DNA of 64,000 nucleotides, from assembly GCA_964012715.1 (NCBI GenBank), contig CAXGUG010000001.1, forward strand, positions 1 to 64,000. The letters run 5' to 3'. How positions within the stretch are numbered: the stretch's first letter is position 1; every line of letters begins with the position of its first letter. Below the pieces are notes generated by a model. The model ran no database searches and was not told the DNA's origin. It saw only the letters and a list, made by a program, of their open reading frames with translations. The position numbers were made by a program, and so were the translations under genes. Positions 17,231 through 25,607 of this stretch are shown piece by piece. This DNA comes from UBA1479 sp964012715. GTDB taxonomy: Bacteria; Pseudomonadota; Alphaproteobacteria; Rhodospirillales; Casp-alpha2.

Positions 17231-17267
17231 GCGGGGGGCCGCGCCTTTGCGCGCCCCCCACTTTTTT
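17231..17267 (+). terminator. Intrinsic terminator of sodC
   Basis: GC-rich stem (GGGGGG/CCCCCC extended by CGCG pairs around a CTTT loop, one bulged C) followed by six T at 17262-17267. Confidence 0.85.
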
Positions 17268-17285
17268 CATCGAACCGACAACAAC

Positions 17286-18059
17286 CTAGCCGCGACCGAT
17301 CCACGGCATCTTGGTCGCCTGAATGGTCAGGAACTGCACCGTCGTATCCATCGGCAGGTTGGCCATGAACAAAACGGCCTCGCCGACGTGTTGCGCGGGC
17401 ATGCGCGGTTCGGGCTTGCGGGTGCCATCCGATTGTTTGACGCCTTCGACCATGCGCTCGGTCATCGGCGTCGCCGCGTTGCCGATGTCGATCTGGCTGA
17501 CGGCGATATCGTACTTCCGGCCGTCCAGGGCGGCGGTCTTCGTCATGCCCGTGACCGCGTGCTTGGTCGCCGTATAAGGGATCGAGTCGGGGCGCGGCGC
17601 ATGCGCCGAAATGGAGCCGTTGTTGATGATCCGCCCGCCCATCGGGGATTGCGCCTTCATCACCCGGAAGGCTTCCTGAATGCCAAGGAACACGCCCGTC
17701 AGGTTGACATCGATAACCCGCTGCCAGTCTTCCAGTTCCAAATCTTCCAACGGGATGCCCGGCGCGTTGGCGCCCGCATTGTTGAACAGCACGTCGACCC
17801 GGCCATGGGCGTCCACCGTCGCCTTGAACATCGCCTTGATTTGGGCCGCGTCGCTGACATCGGTCGGCTGAACCAAGGCGCGGGCGCCGTCGGCCCCGGC
17901 CAAGGCCTTGGTTTCTTCCAGCATGTCGGCACGGCGGCCCGCCAGGGTCACGGAATAGCCGTCGGCCAACAGGGCCAATGCGGCCGCCCGGCCGACGCCG
18001 GTGCCCGCCCCGGTCACGATGGCGATTTTCGAAGCAGGGGCATGGGGTTGCGAGGTCAT
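17286..18059 (-). CDS. Short-chain dehydrogenase/reductase
   Basis: NAD(P)-dependent oxidoreductase of 257 residues from the ATG at 18059 (AAGGAGA upstream). Rossmann motif VTGAGTGVGRA, NNAG, catalytic Ser in NNGSISAHAP and YTATK (Tyr and Lys). AGRR after the second strand points to NADP(H). The substrate cannot be read; the classical SDR family covers sugars, steroids, alcohols and acyl compounds. It stands alone between sodC and the divergent cupin gene. Confidence 0.9.
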   Translation of the reverse strand: MTSQPHAPASKIAIVTGAGTGVGRAAALALLADGYSVTLAGRRADMLEETKALAGADGARALVQPTDVSDAAQIKAMFKATVDAHGRVDVLFNNAGANAPGIPLEDLELEDWQRVIDVNLTGVFLGIQEAFRVMKAQSPMGGRIINNGSISAHAPRPDSIPYTATKHAVTGMTKTAALDGRKYDIAVSQIDIGNAATPMTERMVEGVKQSDGTRKPEPRMPAQHVGEAVLFMANLPMDTTVQFLTIQATKMPWIGRG

Positions 18060-18177
18060 GGATGTCTCCTTGATGCAGATCATTTATTCTCTGTGATAGA
18101 CTTATAGAATACCCCATCACCGCGTATCAGGGTTTTTGCACCCGTACGCGCTCAGGGATAATTGGAGGAACAATTCC

Positions 18178-18681
18178 ATGGCCTATACTTTGGACGCGCT
18201 GGCTGGCGACATGAAACAGGTTCTGTCGCAGGGTCAAACCCCCGCGCAACTCGAACAGACCCGCCAATTGGTCGAAAAAGCGTTGAAAGACAAAGACTTC
18301 GTCGAAGCTCACCTGGGTGACAACGCCGAAGGCGAACGCAAAATCATTTATGAAGACCCTGACCTGGGCTTCTGCATCCTGGCCCACGTCTACAAAGGCG
18401 CCAAAACCGGCGATCCGCACGATCACGGTCCCGCCTGGGCCATCTACGGCCAGGCATTCGGCGAAACTCAGATGACCGAATACGACATGGTCGAAGCCCC
18501 GCACGACGGCAAGCCGGGTAAGGTCAAACCGCGTGAAACCTATAAAATGGTTCCCGGCGACGCCCGCGTTTATCAGGTCGGCGACATTCACTGCCCGCAT
18601 CGGGACGGCGAAACCCGCCTGATCCGGATCGAGGCGATGAACATGAACGGCGTGAAGCGCACGCCGCTGGTGGCTGCCTAA
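18178..18681 (+). CDS. Thiol-dioxygenase-like cupin (cysteine dioxygenase superfamily)
   Basis: Protein of 167 residues from the ATG at 18178 (GGAGG 9 bases upstream). An N-terminal helical part is followed by a cupin barrel with the iron-site pattern PHDHGPAWAIYG (His81, His83) and VGDIHCPH (His138), as in cysteine dioxygenase and 3-mercaptopropionate dioxygenase. A third-strand Tyr/Glu-rich stretch (GETQMTEYD) also fits. I think it belongs to the small-cupin branch often annotated only as a metal-dependent double-stranded beta-helix enzyme, so the substrate is open. It is notable because a desulfinase-like enzyme that would use the product of 3-mercaptopropionate oxidation lies about 9 kb away. 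Confidence 0.7.
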   Translation: MAYTLDALAGDMKQVLSQGQTPAQLEQTRQLVEKALKDKDFVEAHLGDNAEGERKIIYEDPDLGFCILAHVYKGAKTGDPHDHGPAWAIYGQAFGETQMTEYDMVEAPHDGKPGKVKPRETYKMVPGDARVYQVGDIHCPHRDGETRLIRIEAMNMNGVKRTPLVAA

Positions 18682-18704
18682 GTCTTTTTCGATCCCCAAT
18701 TCGG

Positions 18705-18730
18705 CCCCACCGTCGGCAACGGCGGTGGGG
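18705..18730. terminator. Hairpin between convergent genes
   Basis: CCCCACCG/CGGTGGGG with a 10-base loop lies 24 bp after the cupin stop and 14 bp before the stop of the convergent small gene. The T-run is poor on both sides, so it is a weak bidirectional terminator at best. Confidence 0.5.
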
Positions 18731-18743
18731 TCATTGGTTGGGA

Positions 18744-18977
18744 TTATCGGTCGCTTGACTGAATAGCTTCCAACTTTTCCAAGCTGTCGGACGTCAGCTG
18801 CACTGAAACGTTGCCGACAGTGGAACGGATAATCAAATCGACGAACCAGATTCCGGGCGTCAATTCCTGCGGCGTCCCGATGTCGATTCCGACCACATCT
18901 TCAATATCGATGGATAGGTTCTTGTTGTCGTGAAACGAAATCGCGGCAACGGTCTTTTTTGCGTCGGCTGGGGGCAT
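18744..18977 (-). CDS. Small hypothetical protein
   Basis: Protein of 77 residues from the ATG at 18977 (GGAG close upstream); a GTG at 19007 would add ten residues. I do not recognise a family. The sequence is soluble and beta-rich (AISFHDNKNLSIDIEDVVG, then IWFVDLIIRSTVGNVSVQL). There is no signal peptide. It is convergent with the cupin gene and lies between it and the permease operon; nothing in the context shows a role. Confidence 0.6.
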   Translation of the reverse strand: MPPADAKKTVAAISFHDNKNLSIDIEDVVGIDIGTPQELTPGIWFVDLIIRSTVGNVSVQLTSDSLEKLEAIQSSDR

Positions 18978-19084
18978 GGCTCCATCCTCGGTCTCGTTGA
19001 CCGGCACGTTCCGGTCACCGCCAGCTTGCCTTTAGCCCGCGTCCGCTGCAACCCCCGCTTTGGGCATAGATACGATCCGATCGA

Positions 19085-20164
19085 CTAACCCAGGACGGCC
19101 TGCGCCGCCAATCCGGCCAGGAACGATCCAGCCAGGCCCAAGGCGATGTACCACAGGAAGGTGCCCCGTTTGACCAGGGCCCAAACCGCCATCGCGGCGG
19201 GGATCGAGGTCACGCCCCCCGCAATCATGAAGGCCATCGCCGCACCCGGCGCCATGCCCAGGTCCATCAATGCATCGACCGTCGGAATGGCGGCGAAACC
19301 GTTCAGATAGGCCGGAACCCCGACCACGACGGCGGCCGGGACGGTCCACCATTCACCGCCGCCCAGCCAGCGCCCGACCTGATCGGCGGGGATATAGGCG
19401 ACCATCAAACTTTCCACCAAAAAGGCCAGGCTCAGCCATTTGAACAGGAACCAGCCGGTGGTCAGGCTTTCGTCGCGGAACAAGGCGCGGCGCGGCTCCT
19501 CACGCCAGAATTTCCATTCGATAGCCCCGCTTTGCAGGGCCTTGCGGCGCGCGGCGCAGCAACTCGTCACCGCCCCCTTCAAGGGATCGGCGAACGCCCC
19601 GCGCGCGACCAACGCCTGGGTGCCGTACCCGGCGACAAGACCCATGGCCACAGCTGCGGCGGCCTTGAACACCGTGAACGGCAGACCGAACACCGCCGAC
19701 ATCAAAATGAAAATCTGCGGGTCCATCAGGGGCGAGGCGATCCAGAACGCCATGACCGGGGCCAGCGGCACGCCGGCCGCCAACAGCCCGGCGATGATCG
19801 GCACGACCCCGCAGGAACAAAACGGCGAGAACGCCCCGAACACGGCGGCCAGGAACACCGCCGTTCCCTGGCGGGCGGCGAAGGCGCGTGCGATCTGTTG
19901 GTCCAGGCCCGTCGCCTTGGTCCAAGCCGCGGCCAAAACGGACAATAGGAAGAACGGCGCGATGAACCCATAAGCCTTGAGAACGAACAGAACGCTGCTC
20001 TGCGCCTGGGCAAGGTCGATCGCGGCCAGCACGCCGACCACGGCCAAGGTCGCAAGCATCACCCGGTCGAGGCGGCGCAGGCGCGCGGCCAGTCCCGTCG
20101 CTGGTTTCGGCGCATCTTCACGGATCGAAATGTTTTCCGGCGGGGTCAGGATGGTCTCGCTCAT
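19085..20164 (-). CDS. Permease of the ArsP/SO_0444 (DUF318) type
   Basis: Membrane protein of 359 residues with about eight hydrophobic segments. The hallmark FSPFCSCGVVPI lies in a membrane segment, and a second half repeats the topology (GVPAYLNGFAAIP). A cytosolic loop carries two Cys (AVTSCCAARRKA). Relatives export methylarsenicals or Cu/Zn. The start ATG at 20164 overlaps the stop of the ArsR-type gene (ATGA), so they form one tightly coupled operon and the substrate is probably the metal or metalloid sensed by that regulator. Which one cannot be read here. Confidence 0.85.
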   Translation of the reverse strand: MSETILTPPENISIREDAPKPATGLAARLRRLDRVMLATLAVVGVLAAIDLAQAQSSVLFVLKAYGFIAPFFLLSVLAAAWTKATGLDQQIARAFAARQGTAVFLAAVFGAFSPFCSCGVVPIIAGLLAAGVPLAPVMAFWIASPLMDPQIFILMSAVFGLPFTVFKAAAAVAMGLVAGYGTQALVARGAFADPLKGAVTSCCAARRKALQSGAIEWKFWREEPRRALFRDESLTTGWFLFKWLSLAFLVESLMVAYIPADQVGRWLGGGEWWTVPAAVVVGVPAYLNGFAAIPTVDALMDLGMAPGAAMAFMIAGGVTSIPAAMAVWALVKRGTFLWYIALGLAGSFLAGLAAQAVLG

Positions 20165-20511
20165 CGTTTGGCTTCCTTCGCTTGAACGTCGTCGACGGCG
20201 CAGCAGGAGGTTTCGACGCCGGTGCAGCATTCGTCGGCCAGGAAGCCGATCAGGCCCCGCATGGCCTCGAAATTGGCGCGACAGCGCAGCACCCGCCCCT
20301 CGCGCGATTGCACCACCAGACCGGCCCAGACCAGCCGCGACAAATGATGCGACAGGGTCGAGCCGGGAATGCTCAGGTGGTCCTGGATTTCACCCACCGC
20401 CAAGCCGCCCTCGCCCGCCTTGACCAGCAACCGAAAGGCATCGAGCCGATGGGAATTTCCCAATTCAGCCAATTGCTGCGCGGCGCGGTCCGAATCCAAT
20501 ACGTTTTCCAT
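20161..20511 (-). CDS. ArsR/SmtB-family metalloregulatory repressor
   Basis: Winged-helix protein of 116 residues. The recognition helix region SIPGSTLSHHLSRLVWAGLV is typical. Candidate metal-binding Cys are at the C-terminus (DECCTGVETSCCAV: Cys95, 96, 103, 104), with another at 77; the alpha-3 CVC box of classic ArsR is absent, so the site is of a different type. Vicinal Cys pairs fit a soft ligand such as As(III). It is the first gene of an operon with the permease and has a perfect palindrome in its promoter at 20551-20570. Confidence 0.9.
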   Translation of the reverse strand: MENVLDSDRAAQQLAELGNSHRLDAFRLLVKAGEGGLAVGEIQDHLSIPGSTLSHHLSRLVWAGLVVQSREGRVLRCRANFEAMRGLIGFLADECCTGVETSCCAVDDVQAKEAKR

Positions 20512-20550
20512 GGCGCGCAGGGTATCACCGCCCCGGACGGAGTCAACGAT

Positions 20551-20570
20551 ATTTCTAGAATTATAGAAAT
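20551..20570. promoter_or_regulatory. Palindromic operator for the ArsR-type repressor
   Basis: ATTTCTA and TAGAAAT form a perfect inverted repeat with 6 bases between, centred about 49 bp upstream of the repressor start. Size, AT-richness and place fit an ArsR-family operator that shuts off the operon without metal. Confidence 0.7.
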
Positions 20571-20603
20571 GAAGACCTGTTCAGCACATCACGCAGACAA
20601 GAA

Positions 20604-20627
20604 CGCCCGCCGGATGGCCGGCGGGCG
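20604..20627 (-). terminator. Terminator of the TauD-type gene
   Basis: Perfect 10-bp stem CGCCCGCCGG/CCGGCGGGCG with a 4-base loop, read leftwards into TTCTTGT. It separates the dioxygenase gene (stop at 20655) from the arsR promoter. Confidence 0.65.
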
Positions 20628-20654
20628 CGTCTCGTCTAAATCTCGAAATCCGGT

Positions 20655-21527
20655 TCACGCGGCGGCGGCGCGGCCTTTGTAAAACGGGCGGTCGCCCCCG
20701 GCGGTGCTGCGATGCATGCGGCGCGGCTGGTTTTCGTCATAGTCGCGCACGGCGTAGTGCATGGTCACGCGGTTGTCCCACATCACCAGGTCGCCCGCCG
20801 TCCAACGGTGGCGATAGACGTTTTCCGGGCGGGTCGCATGGGCCATCAGGTATTCCAGGATCGGACGGCTTTCCTCAATGGTCATATCCGCGAACTGGGT
20901 GGTGAAGAACGTATTGACGTATAGCGCATCGCGCCCCGTGTCCGGATGGGTCCGCACCGCCGGATGACGATAGGACGCCAGCCCTTCGGGAATTTGTGGC
21001 GAGTCCGTATCCGGCTCGGCGAGGTTGCGGCGGCGGATGGCGTCGGGCGAATGCATCGCGTCCATGGTCCGTAGGATCGCCTGCATCCCCGGCGACAGGG
21101 TTTCCAGCGCCCGATACATATTGCAGAACAGGGTGTCGCCCCGGCCCTCGGGCACGATCCGCGCATGCAGGAACGACATGGCGGGCGGGCGTTCCGACGC
21201 CGAGATATCCGAATGCCAGAAATCGTTGCGCGCCCCGCGCCGCCCCGGCTTGGTTTCCAGCACGATCACTTCGGGGTTCTGATTATCGACCCCCTGGCGC
21301 GCACCATAAGGATGCCCTTCGACCGGGCCGAACCGCTGCGAAAAAGTGCTTTGCGCGGCAGGCGTCAAATCCTGCCCCGGAAAGGTCAGGACCAGATACT
21401 CGTTCAGGGCGTCGACGATCGCGGAAAAGGTCTCGCTGTCCAGATCCTGCGACAGATCGACGCCGGTCACCCGCGCCCCGATGGCGCCGGTCAGGGGATG
21501 AACTTCAATAGGTTGCGTGCGGCTCAT
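20655..21527 (-). CDS. TauD/TfdA-family Fe(II)/2-oxoglutarate dioxygenase
   Basis: Protein of 290 residues from the ATG at 21527 (GGGAGG upstream). Iron ligands WHSD (His105, Asp107) and the distal His in TMHYAV; the 2-oxoglutarate Arg lies in RRMHRSTAGG. The family hydroxylates taurine, alkyl sulfates, phenoxyacetates and other small acids and can release sulfite from sulfonates. The N-terminus (IEVHPLTGAIGARVTGVDL) is classical. The substrate is not readable; no sulfonate transporter is next to it. Confidence 0.9.
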   Translation of the reverse strand: MSRTQPIEVHPLTGAIGARVTGVDLSQDLDSETFSAIVDALNEYLVLTFPGQDLTPAAQSTFSQRFGPVEGHPYGARQGVDNQNPEVIVLETKPGRRGARNDFWHSDISASERPPAMSFLHARIVPEGRGDTLFCNMYRALETLSPGMQAILRTMDAMHSPDAIRRRNLAEPDTDSPQIPEGLASYRHPAVRTHPDTGRDALYVNTFFTTQFADMTIEESRPILEYLMAHATRPENVYRHRWTAGDLVMWDNRVTMHYAVRDYDENQPRRMHRSTAGGDRPFYKGRAAAA

Positions 21528-21620
21528 GGCATTGCCTCCCGTGCGTGAACCGAACCGGCGCCGGGAAGTTTTGTTTCTTCTCTCAAGGGCCGGAACTGAC
21601 CGGCCGCCTCCCGGCCGGAG

Positions 21621-21636
21621 ATAACTATATCGTTAT
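21621..21636. promoter_or_regulatory. Short dyad between divergent dioxygenase and GST genes
   Basis: ATAAC-N6-GTTAT lies in the 232-bp divergent region, about 95 bp from the dioxygenase start. It could be an operator for either gene. No regulator gene is adjacent. Confidence 0.3.
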
Positions 21637-21759
21637 TCTGACCCCTTGCCGCGACGCCGTCTAGTATCAGAAAAACATGAAATTCAAACCGATCGGAAAT
21701 TTGCGTACCCGCAACGAAGTTGGATTGCCCGGCCAACGCCTCGGAGATAGGCTCGACCT

Positions 21760-22383
21760 ATGATCAAGCTTCATGACTTTCTTCCCTCGGGCAATGGCTA
21801 CAAATGCCGGTTGATGCTGCGGTTTCTGGGCCGCCCCTTCACCCTGGTCGAATACGACATCACCCAGGGCGAAACCCGCACGCCGGAATTTCTAAGCCGC
21901 CTCAACCCCAACGGGCGCATTCCGGTGCTGGAGTTGGACGACGGGCGCTGCCTGTCTGAATCGGGTGCGATCCTGAATTACCTGGCGCGGGGCACGGATT
22001 TCCTGCCCGAAGACGACTGGGCCCGTGCCAAGGTTCTGCAATGGATGTTCTTCGAGCAGTACACGCTGGAGCCGACCGTCGCCGTTCGCCGCTTCTGGCT
22101 GACGGAACAGGAAGCCCCCCTGACGGAAATTCAACGGGCGCAATTGCCCCTGAAACTGGAACAGGGCCACGCCGCCCTGGGCGTGCTGGAAAAAGGCCTG
22201 TCCGACGGCCCCTGGCTGGTCGGCGGCAAGCCGACCATCGCCGACATCGCCCTTTACGGATATACCCATGTCGCCCCCGAAGGCGGCTACGAGCTGGACG
22301 CCTATCCGAACATCCGCGCCTGGTTGGCGCGGTTCCAGGCCCTGCCGGGTTATTTCCCGATCACCCAACGGGATTTCACCTGA
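21760..22383 (+). CDS. Glutathione S-transferase family protein
   Basis: Protein of 207 residues with an N-terminal thioredoxin-fold half (LNPNGRIPVLELDDGRCLSESGAIL, the glutathione site with cis-Pro and Glu-Ser) and a C-terminal helical half (GKPTIADIALYGYTH with the N-capping Asp). The N-terminal SGNGYKC provides the catalytic Ser or Cys position. It likely conjugates or isomerises with glutathione. It begins a rightward set with the CBS protein and a second GST, with gaps of 102 and 46 bp. Confidence 0.9.
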   Translation: MIKLHDFLPSGNGYKCRLMLRFLGRPFTLVEYDITQGETRTPEFLSRLNPNGRIPVLELDDGRCLSESGAILNYLARGTDFLPEDDWARAKVLQWMFFEQYTLEPTVAVRRFWLTEQEAPLTEIQRAQLPLKLEQGHAALGVLEKGLSDGPWLVGGKPTIADIALYGYTHVAPEGGYELDAYPNIRAWLARFQALPGYFPITQRDFT

Positions 22384-22485
22384 CCCCGGGGTCAATCGGC
22401 GGCGTCGCGCCACGTATCAGGATTTCCTGATTTGCGATATACTGGTCGAAAACCGCGCCAGCGGTCATAGACGGGAGACGCTAGC

Positions 22486-22923
22486 ATGAACGTGAAACAC
22501 ATCCTGGAACGCAAGGGCAGCGCCGTAACCACCATCAAGCCCAGCGCCACCATCGCCGAGGCCGCGCGCCTGTTGGCCGAGGCCCGGATCGGGGCGATCG
22601 TGGTGTCGGAGGACGGGGCCGGCATCGACGGCATTCTGTCGGAACGCGACATCGTCCGCGTCATCGGCACCGACGGCCCGGCCATGTTGGATCGGCCCGT
22701 GTCCGCCGCGATGACCGCCAACGTCGTCACCTGCAAACCCGAAGACCGCCTGAACGTGCTGATGAGCATGATGACCCAGCGCCGCATCCGCCACCTTCCG
22801 GTGGTCGACAACGGGCGCATGACGGGCGTCATTTCCATCGGCGACGTGGTCAAGGAACGCATGGACGAGATCGAGGCTGATGCAGCCGCCATGCGCGACT
22901 ACATCACCGGCGCGACCGGCTGA
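22486..22923 (+). CDS. Tandem CBS-domain protein
   Basis: Protein of 145 residues made of two CBS motifs and little else: VTTIKPSATIAEAARLLAEA with SEDGAGIDGILSERDIVRVI, then MTANVVTCKPEDRLNVLMSM with VVDNGRMTGVISIGDVV. Such stand-alone pairs bind adenine nucleotides and act as energy-state switches on partners. It lies between two glutathione transferase genes. Confidence 0.9.
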   Translation: MNVKHILERKGSAVTTIKPSATIAEAARLLAEARIGAIVVSEDGAGIDGILSERDIVRVIGTDGPAMLDRPVSAAMTANVVTCKPEDRLNVLMSMMTQRRIRHLPVVDNGRMTGVISIGDVVKERMDEIEADAAAMRDYITGATG

Positions 22924-22969
22924 CCCCACCCACCCCGCAGACCACCGCATCTAAGGACAAGACATCACC

Positions 22970-23752
22970 ATGACCACCGAGACCACGCCGGGGGATGCCC
23001 TCGTGCTTTATCACGCCTGGGCTTCTTCCGCGTCGCGCAAGGTTCGCATGTGCCTGGCCGAAAAGGGCCTGCCCTATGACGGACAGATCGTCGACCTCAA
23101 CAAGTTCGAACATCACGAAGACTGGTACAAAAAGCTGAACCCGTCGGGCATCGTTCCGGCGTTAATGGTCGATGGTCGCCCGCTGGTGGAAAGCAACTTC
23201 ATCAACGAGTACCTTGACGAAGCCTATCCGGAGCCGCCCTTGCGCCCGACCGACCCGTTGCTGCTGCACGACATGCGGCTGTGGTCCAAATACATCGACG
23301 ACACCTGCCTGCCCGCGATCCAAAAGCACAATTGGATGCACCATTTCCACCCCATGGCCCGCGAATGGTCGGACGCGGAATTGGAACGCCGCCTGGCCGC
23401 GATCCCGACCGAGAACCGCCGCCATGTGTGGTACCGCATGGCGCGCGATCCCTATACCGAGGCTGAATTGGAAACCGCATTGAACATCCTGCGCGACATG
23501 CTGGACCGGATCGAGGCCCGCGTCGCGGAGACCGGCTTCGTCACCGGCGACCGCTATTCCCTGGCCGATATCGCCGCCGCCCCTTACGTGATCCGGACCG
23601 AGGAACTGGCGCCCGAGGAAGTCTCCCCGGCCAAGCGCCCCGCGACCGCCGACTGGTGGCAGGCGATCAAGGCCCGCCCGGCCTACAAGGCCGCCTGGAT
23701 GGAGCCGTTCAACGAACAGTGCTGGTCGGGGTGGATGCCGCCCGCGGCCTGA
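22970..23752 (+). CDS. Glutathione S-transferase family protein, second copy
   Basis: Protein of 260 residues. GST N-terminal half with HAWASSASRKVRMCLAEKG and LNPSGIVPALMVDGRPLVESN, then a longer C-terminal helical part (TGDRYSLADIAAAPY). It is a different branch from the first GST in this cluster and is longer than the usual 200-220 residues. Its stop TGA abuts the stop of the convergent EAL gene with no base between (TGATCA). Confidence 0.9.
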   Translation: MTTETTPGDALVLYHAWASSASRKVRMCLAEKGLPYDGQIVDLNKFEHHEDWYKKLNPSGIVPALMVDGRPLVESNFINEYLDEAYPEPPLRPTDPLLLHDMRLWSKYIDDTCLPAIQKHNWMHHFHPMAREWSDAELERRLAAIPTENRRHVWYRMARDPYTEAELETALNILRDMLDRIEARVAETGFVTGDRYSLADIAAAPYVIRTEELAPEEVSPAKRPATADWWQAIKARPAYKAAWMEPFNEQCWSGWMPPAA

Positions 23753-24523
23753 TCAAACGGCGGAGAAATCCGGCTTGGGCAGGGTTTCGATCTCCGGCTT
23801 GCCGAACAGGTAGCCCTGGAAATAGTCCGTCCCCAGGGTGCGCAGCGCGATCATGTCTTCCACCGTTTCCACGCCTTCGGCGACGACCTTGATACCCAGG
23901 GCTTGCGCCGTCTTGATGGCGCCCTCGGTGATCGTCGTCTTGACCATATCCCCGGCAATCCCCTGGCACAGTTCCATGTCCAGCTTCAGGACCTGCGGCT
24001 TGAACTTGGTCAACAGGTTGAGGCCCGCATAGCCCGCACCGAAATCGTCGATGGCGGTGATGAAGCCGCGTTCCTGATAGGCTTCGAAAATACCCATCAG
24101 ATGGGCGGGATCGTCGATCGGCTCGGCCTCCGTCACCTCGAACATGATCTGGTCGAGCGGCAGGTTATAGGTATCCGCCGCCTCCATGGTGGCGCGGATA
24201 CAGGTCTCGGGCCGATAGACCGCATTCGGCAGGAAATTGATGCTGAGCTTGCAGTCCAACCCCAGTTGGGACGCGATCTGCACCGCGCGCACCCGACAGG
24301 TCTGGTCAAAGGCATAACGGTTTTCGTTCGTCACCCGGGACAGCACGGCGCCTGCGCCCGAGCCATCCTTGCCGCGCACCAAGGCTTCGTAGGCGAAGAC
24401 CGATTTGGTGTTCAAATCGACAATGGGTTGGAACGCCATCGTGATCTCAAAATCCAACGGGTTCCCTTCCAAGCACTGCTTGCAACCCAGCGGTTTAAAA
24501 TCAGAAGTACCTTCGTAAGCCAT
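23753..24523 (-). CDS. EAL-domain cyclic-di-GMP phosphodiesterase
   Basis: Stand-alone EAL protein of 256 residues from the ATG at 24523. Catalytic and metal residues appear complete: EALVRG, SINFLPNA (Asn), FEVTEAE (Glu), AIDDFGAGY (Asp pair), LKLDME (Lys), AEGVET (Glu) and YFQGYLFGKP (Gln). So it should cleave c-di-GMP. A short N-terminal leader has two Cys (GCKQCLEG). There is no sensor or membrane segment; control must come from expression or partners. Confidence 0.92.
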   Translation of the reverse strand: MAYEGTSDFKPLGCKQCLEGNPLDFEITMAFQPIVDLNTKSVFAYEALVRGKDGSGAGAVLSRVTNENRYAFDQTCRVRAVQIASQLGLDCKLSINFLPNAVYRPETCIRATMEAADTYNLPLDQIMFEVTEAEPIDDPAHLMGIFEAYQERGFITAIDDFGAGYAGLNLLTKFKPQVLKLDMELCQGIAGDMVKTTITEGAIKTAQALGIKVVAEGVETVEDMIALRTLGTDYFQGYLFGKPEIETLPKPDFSAV

Positions 24524-24653
24524 GTTCGAACTCTGTATCGCTCTCAAATTCGGTAAAAACGGCGGGCAAACTAGACGATCTCGACGCGTATATCCACCAC
24601 CCGAAAGGCGTACATGCCTGTCTCATTCGCCCGGACGAACCCGGATCAGGGGG

Positions 24654-25106
24654 CTATTCTTCTCCGATATCCTCGGCCCAGACGGCGGGGCGTTCGCGCT
24701 TCATCCGCGCCATCAGGTCGATGCAGGGTCGATGGTTCAGGATGTCCACCGCGACGCCATGGGCGCGCAGGAAGTCCTCGTTGCCGCCGAAGTTTTCATT
24801 CTCGCCGATCACGACACGGGGGATTTTGAATTGCACGATGGTGCCGGAGCACATCATGCAGGGCGACAGGGTCGTATACAGCGTGGTGTCGCGGTAGCTG
24901 CGCTGCCGCCCGGCACTTTGGATCGCAGCCATCTCGCCATGCAGGATCGGGTTGCCCTGCTGCACGCGCTGGTTATGGCCCCGGCCGATGATCTCGCCGC
25001 CCCGCACCAGGACCGAGCCGATCGGCAACCCGCCTTCGTCGAAGCTCTGCTTCGCCAGGCGGTAAGCTTCATCCATGAAGCGGCCGTCGTCGGTCCCGGC
25101 AGTCAT
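24654..25106 (-). CDS. Zinc cytosine deaminase of the fungal (Fcy1) type
   Basis: Protein of 150 residues of the cytidine-deaminase fold. Zinc and proton-shuttle residues: LHGEMA (His56, Glu58) and SPCMMCSG (Cys83, Cys86). The flanking text RGHNQRVQQG, YRDTTLYTTLSPC, IPRVVIGEN and the C-terminal ERPAVWAEDIGE closely recall yeast Fcy1, which turns cytosine to uracil; tRNA deaminase TadA has HAE and a different C-terminus, and guanine deaminase differs as well. This is distinct from the large amidohydrolase CodA usual in bacteria. It lies 7 bp after msrB in the same direction. Confidence 0.82.
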   Translation of the reverse strand: MTAGTDDGRFMDEAYRLAKQSFDEGGLPIGSVLVRGGEIIGRGHNQRVQQGNPILHGEMAAIQSAGRQRSYRDTTLYTTLSPCMMCSGTIVQFKIPRVVIGENENFGGNEDFLRAHGVAVDILNHRPCIDLMARMKRERPAVWAEDIGEE

Positions 25107-25113
25107 TCCAGGA

Positions 25114-25509
25114 TCAGTCCTTTTCCAGCTTCAGCGAAGCCGAATTGATGCAGTAACGCAGGCCCGTCGGCTGCGGCCCGTCGGGAAAGACGTGGCCCAG
25201 GTGGGCGTCGCATTTCGAACAAACGACCTCGACCCGGCGCATGAAGTGACTGGTGTCTTCGTGTTCGGCGACGGCGTCGGCCTCGACAGGCTCGTAGTAG
25301 CTGGGCCAGCCGGAGCCGCTGTCGTACTTGGTGTCGGACGAGAACAGGGGTGCGCCGCAGCACACGCAGTGATAGGTGCCCTGTTCCTTGCAGTCATGAT
25401 ACTTGCCGGTGAAGGCGCGCTCGGTCCCCGCATGGCGGGTGATCGCATATTCTTCCGGGGTCAGTTGGGCCTGCCATTCCGCATCGGATTTCTGAATCTT
25501 GTCGGACAT
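25114..25509 (-). CDS. msrB: Peptide-methionine (R)-S-oxide reductase
   Basis: Repair enzyme of 131 residues that reduces R-methionine sulfoxide in proteins. Structural zinc Cys in YHCVCCGAP (48, 51) and VCSKCDAHLGH (97, 100); catalytic Cys120 in RYCINSASL; substrate pocket SGSGWPSYYEP. It has no signal peptide and so is cytosolic. It is fused to nothing. The deaminase gene follows after 7 bp, probably on the same mRNA. Confidence 0.96.
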   Translation of the reverse strand: MSDKIQKSDAEWQAQLTPEEYAITRHAGTERAFTGKYHDCKEQGTYHCVCCGAPLFSSDTKYDSGSGWPSYYEPVEADAVAEHEDTSHFMRRVEVVCSKCDAHLGHVFPDGPQPTGLRYCINSASLKLEKD

Positions 25510-25607
25510 TCTGCGTCTCCATCAAAATATCTGGTTGCGGTCCTTCATATAGGATCGGAAGCGGGTATGACGAGGGCCCTCGCGCGAAGTTTACCGGACG
25601 CAGGCGA

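Noticed and set aside
18744..18977. A toxin-antitoxin partner for the small hypothetical gene
   Set aside because: No second small gene overlaps it and the sequence resembles no toxin or antitoxin I know.
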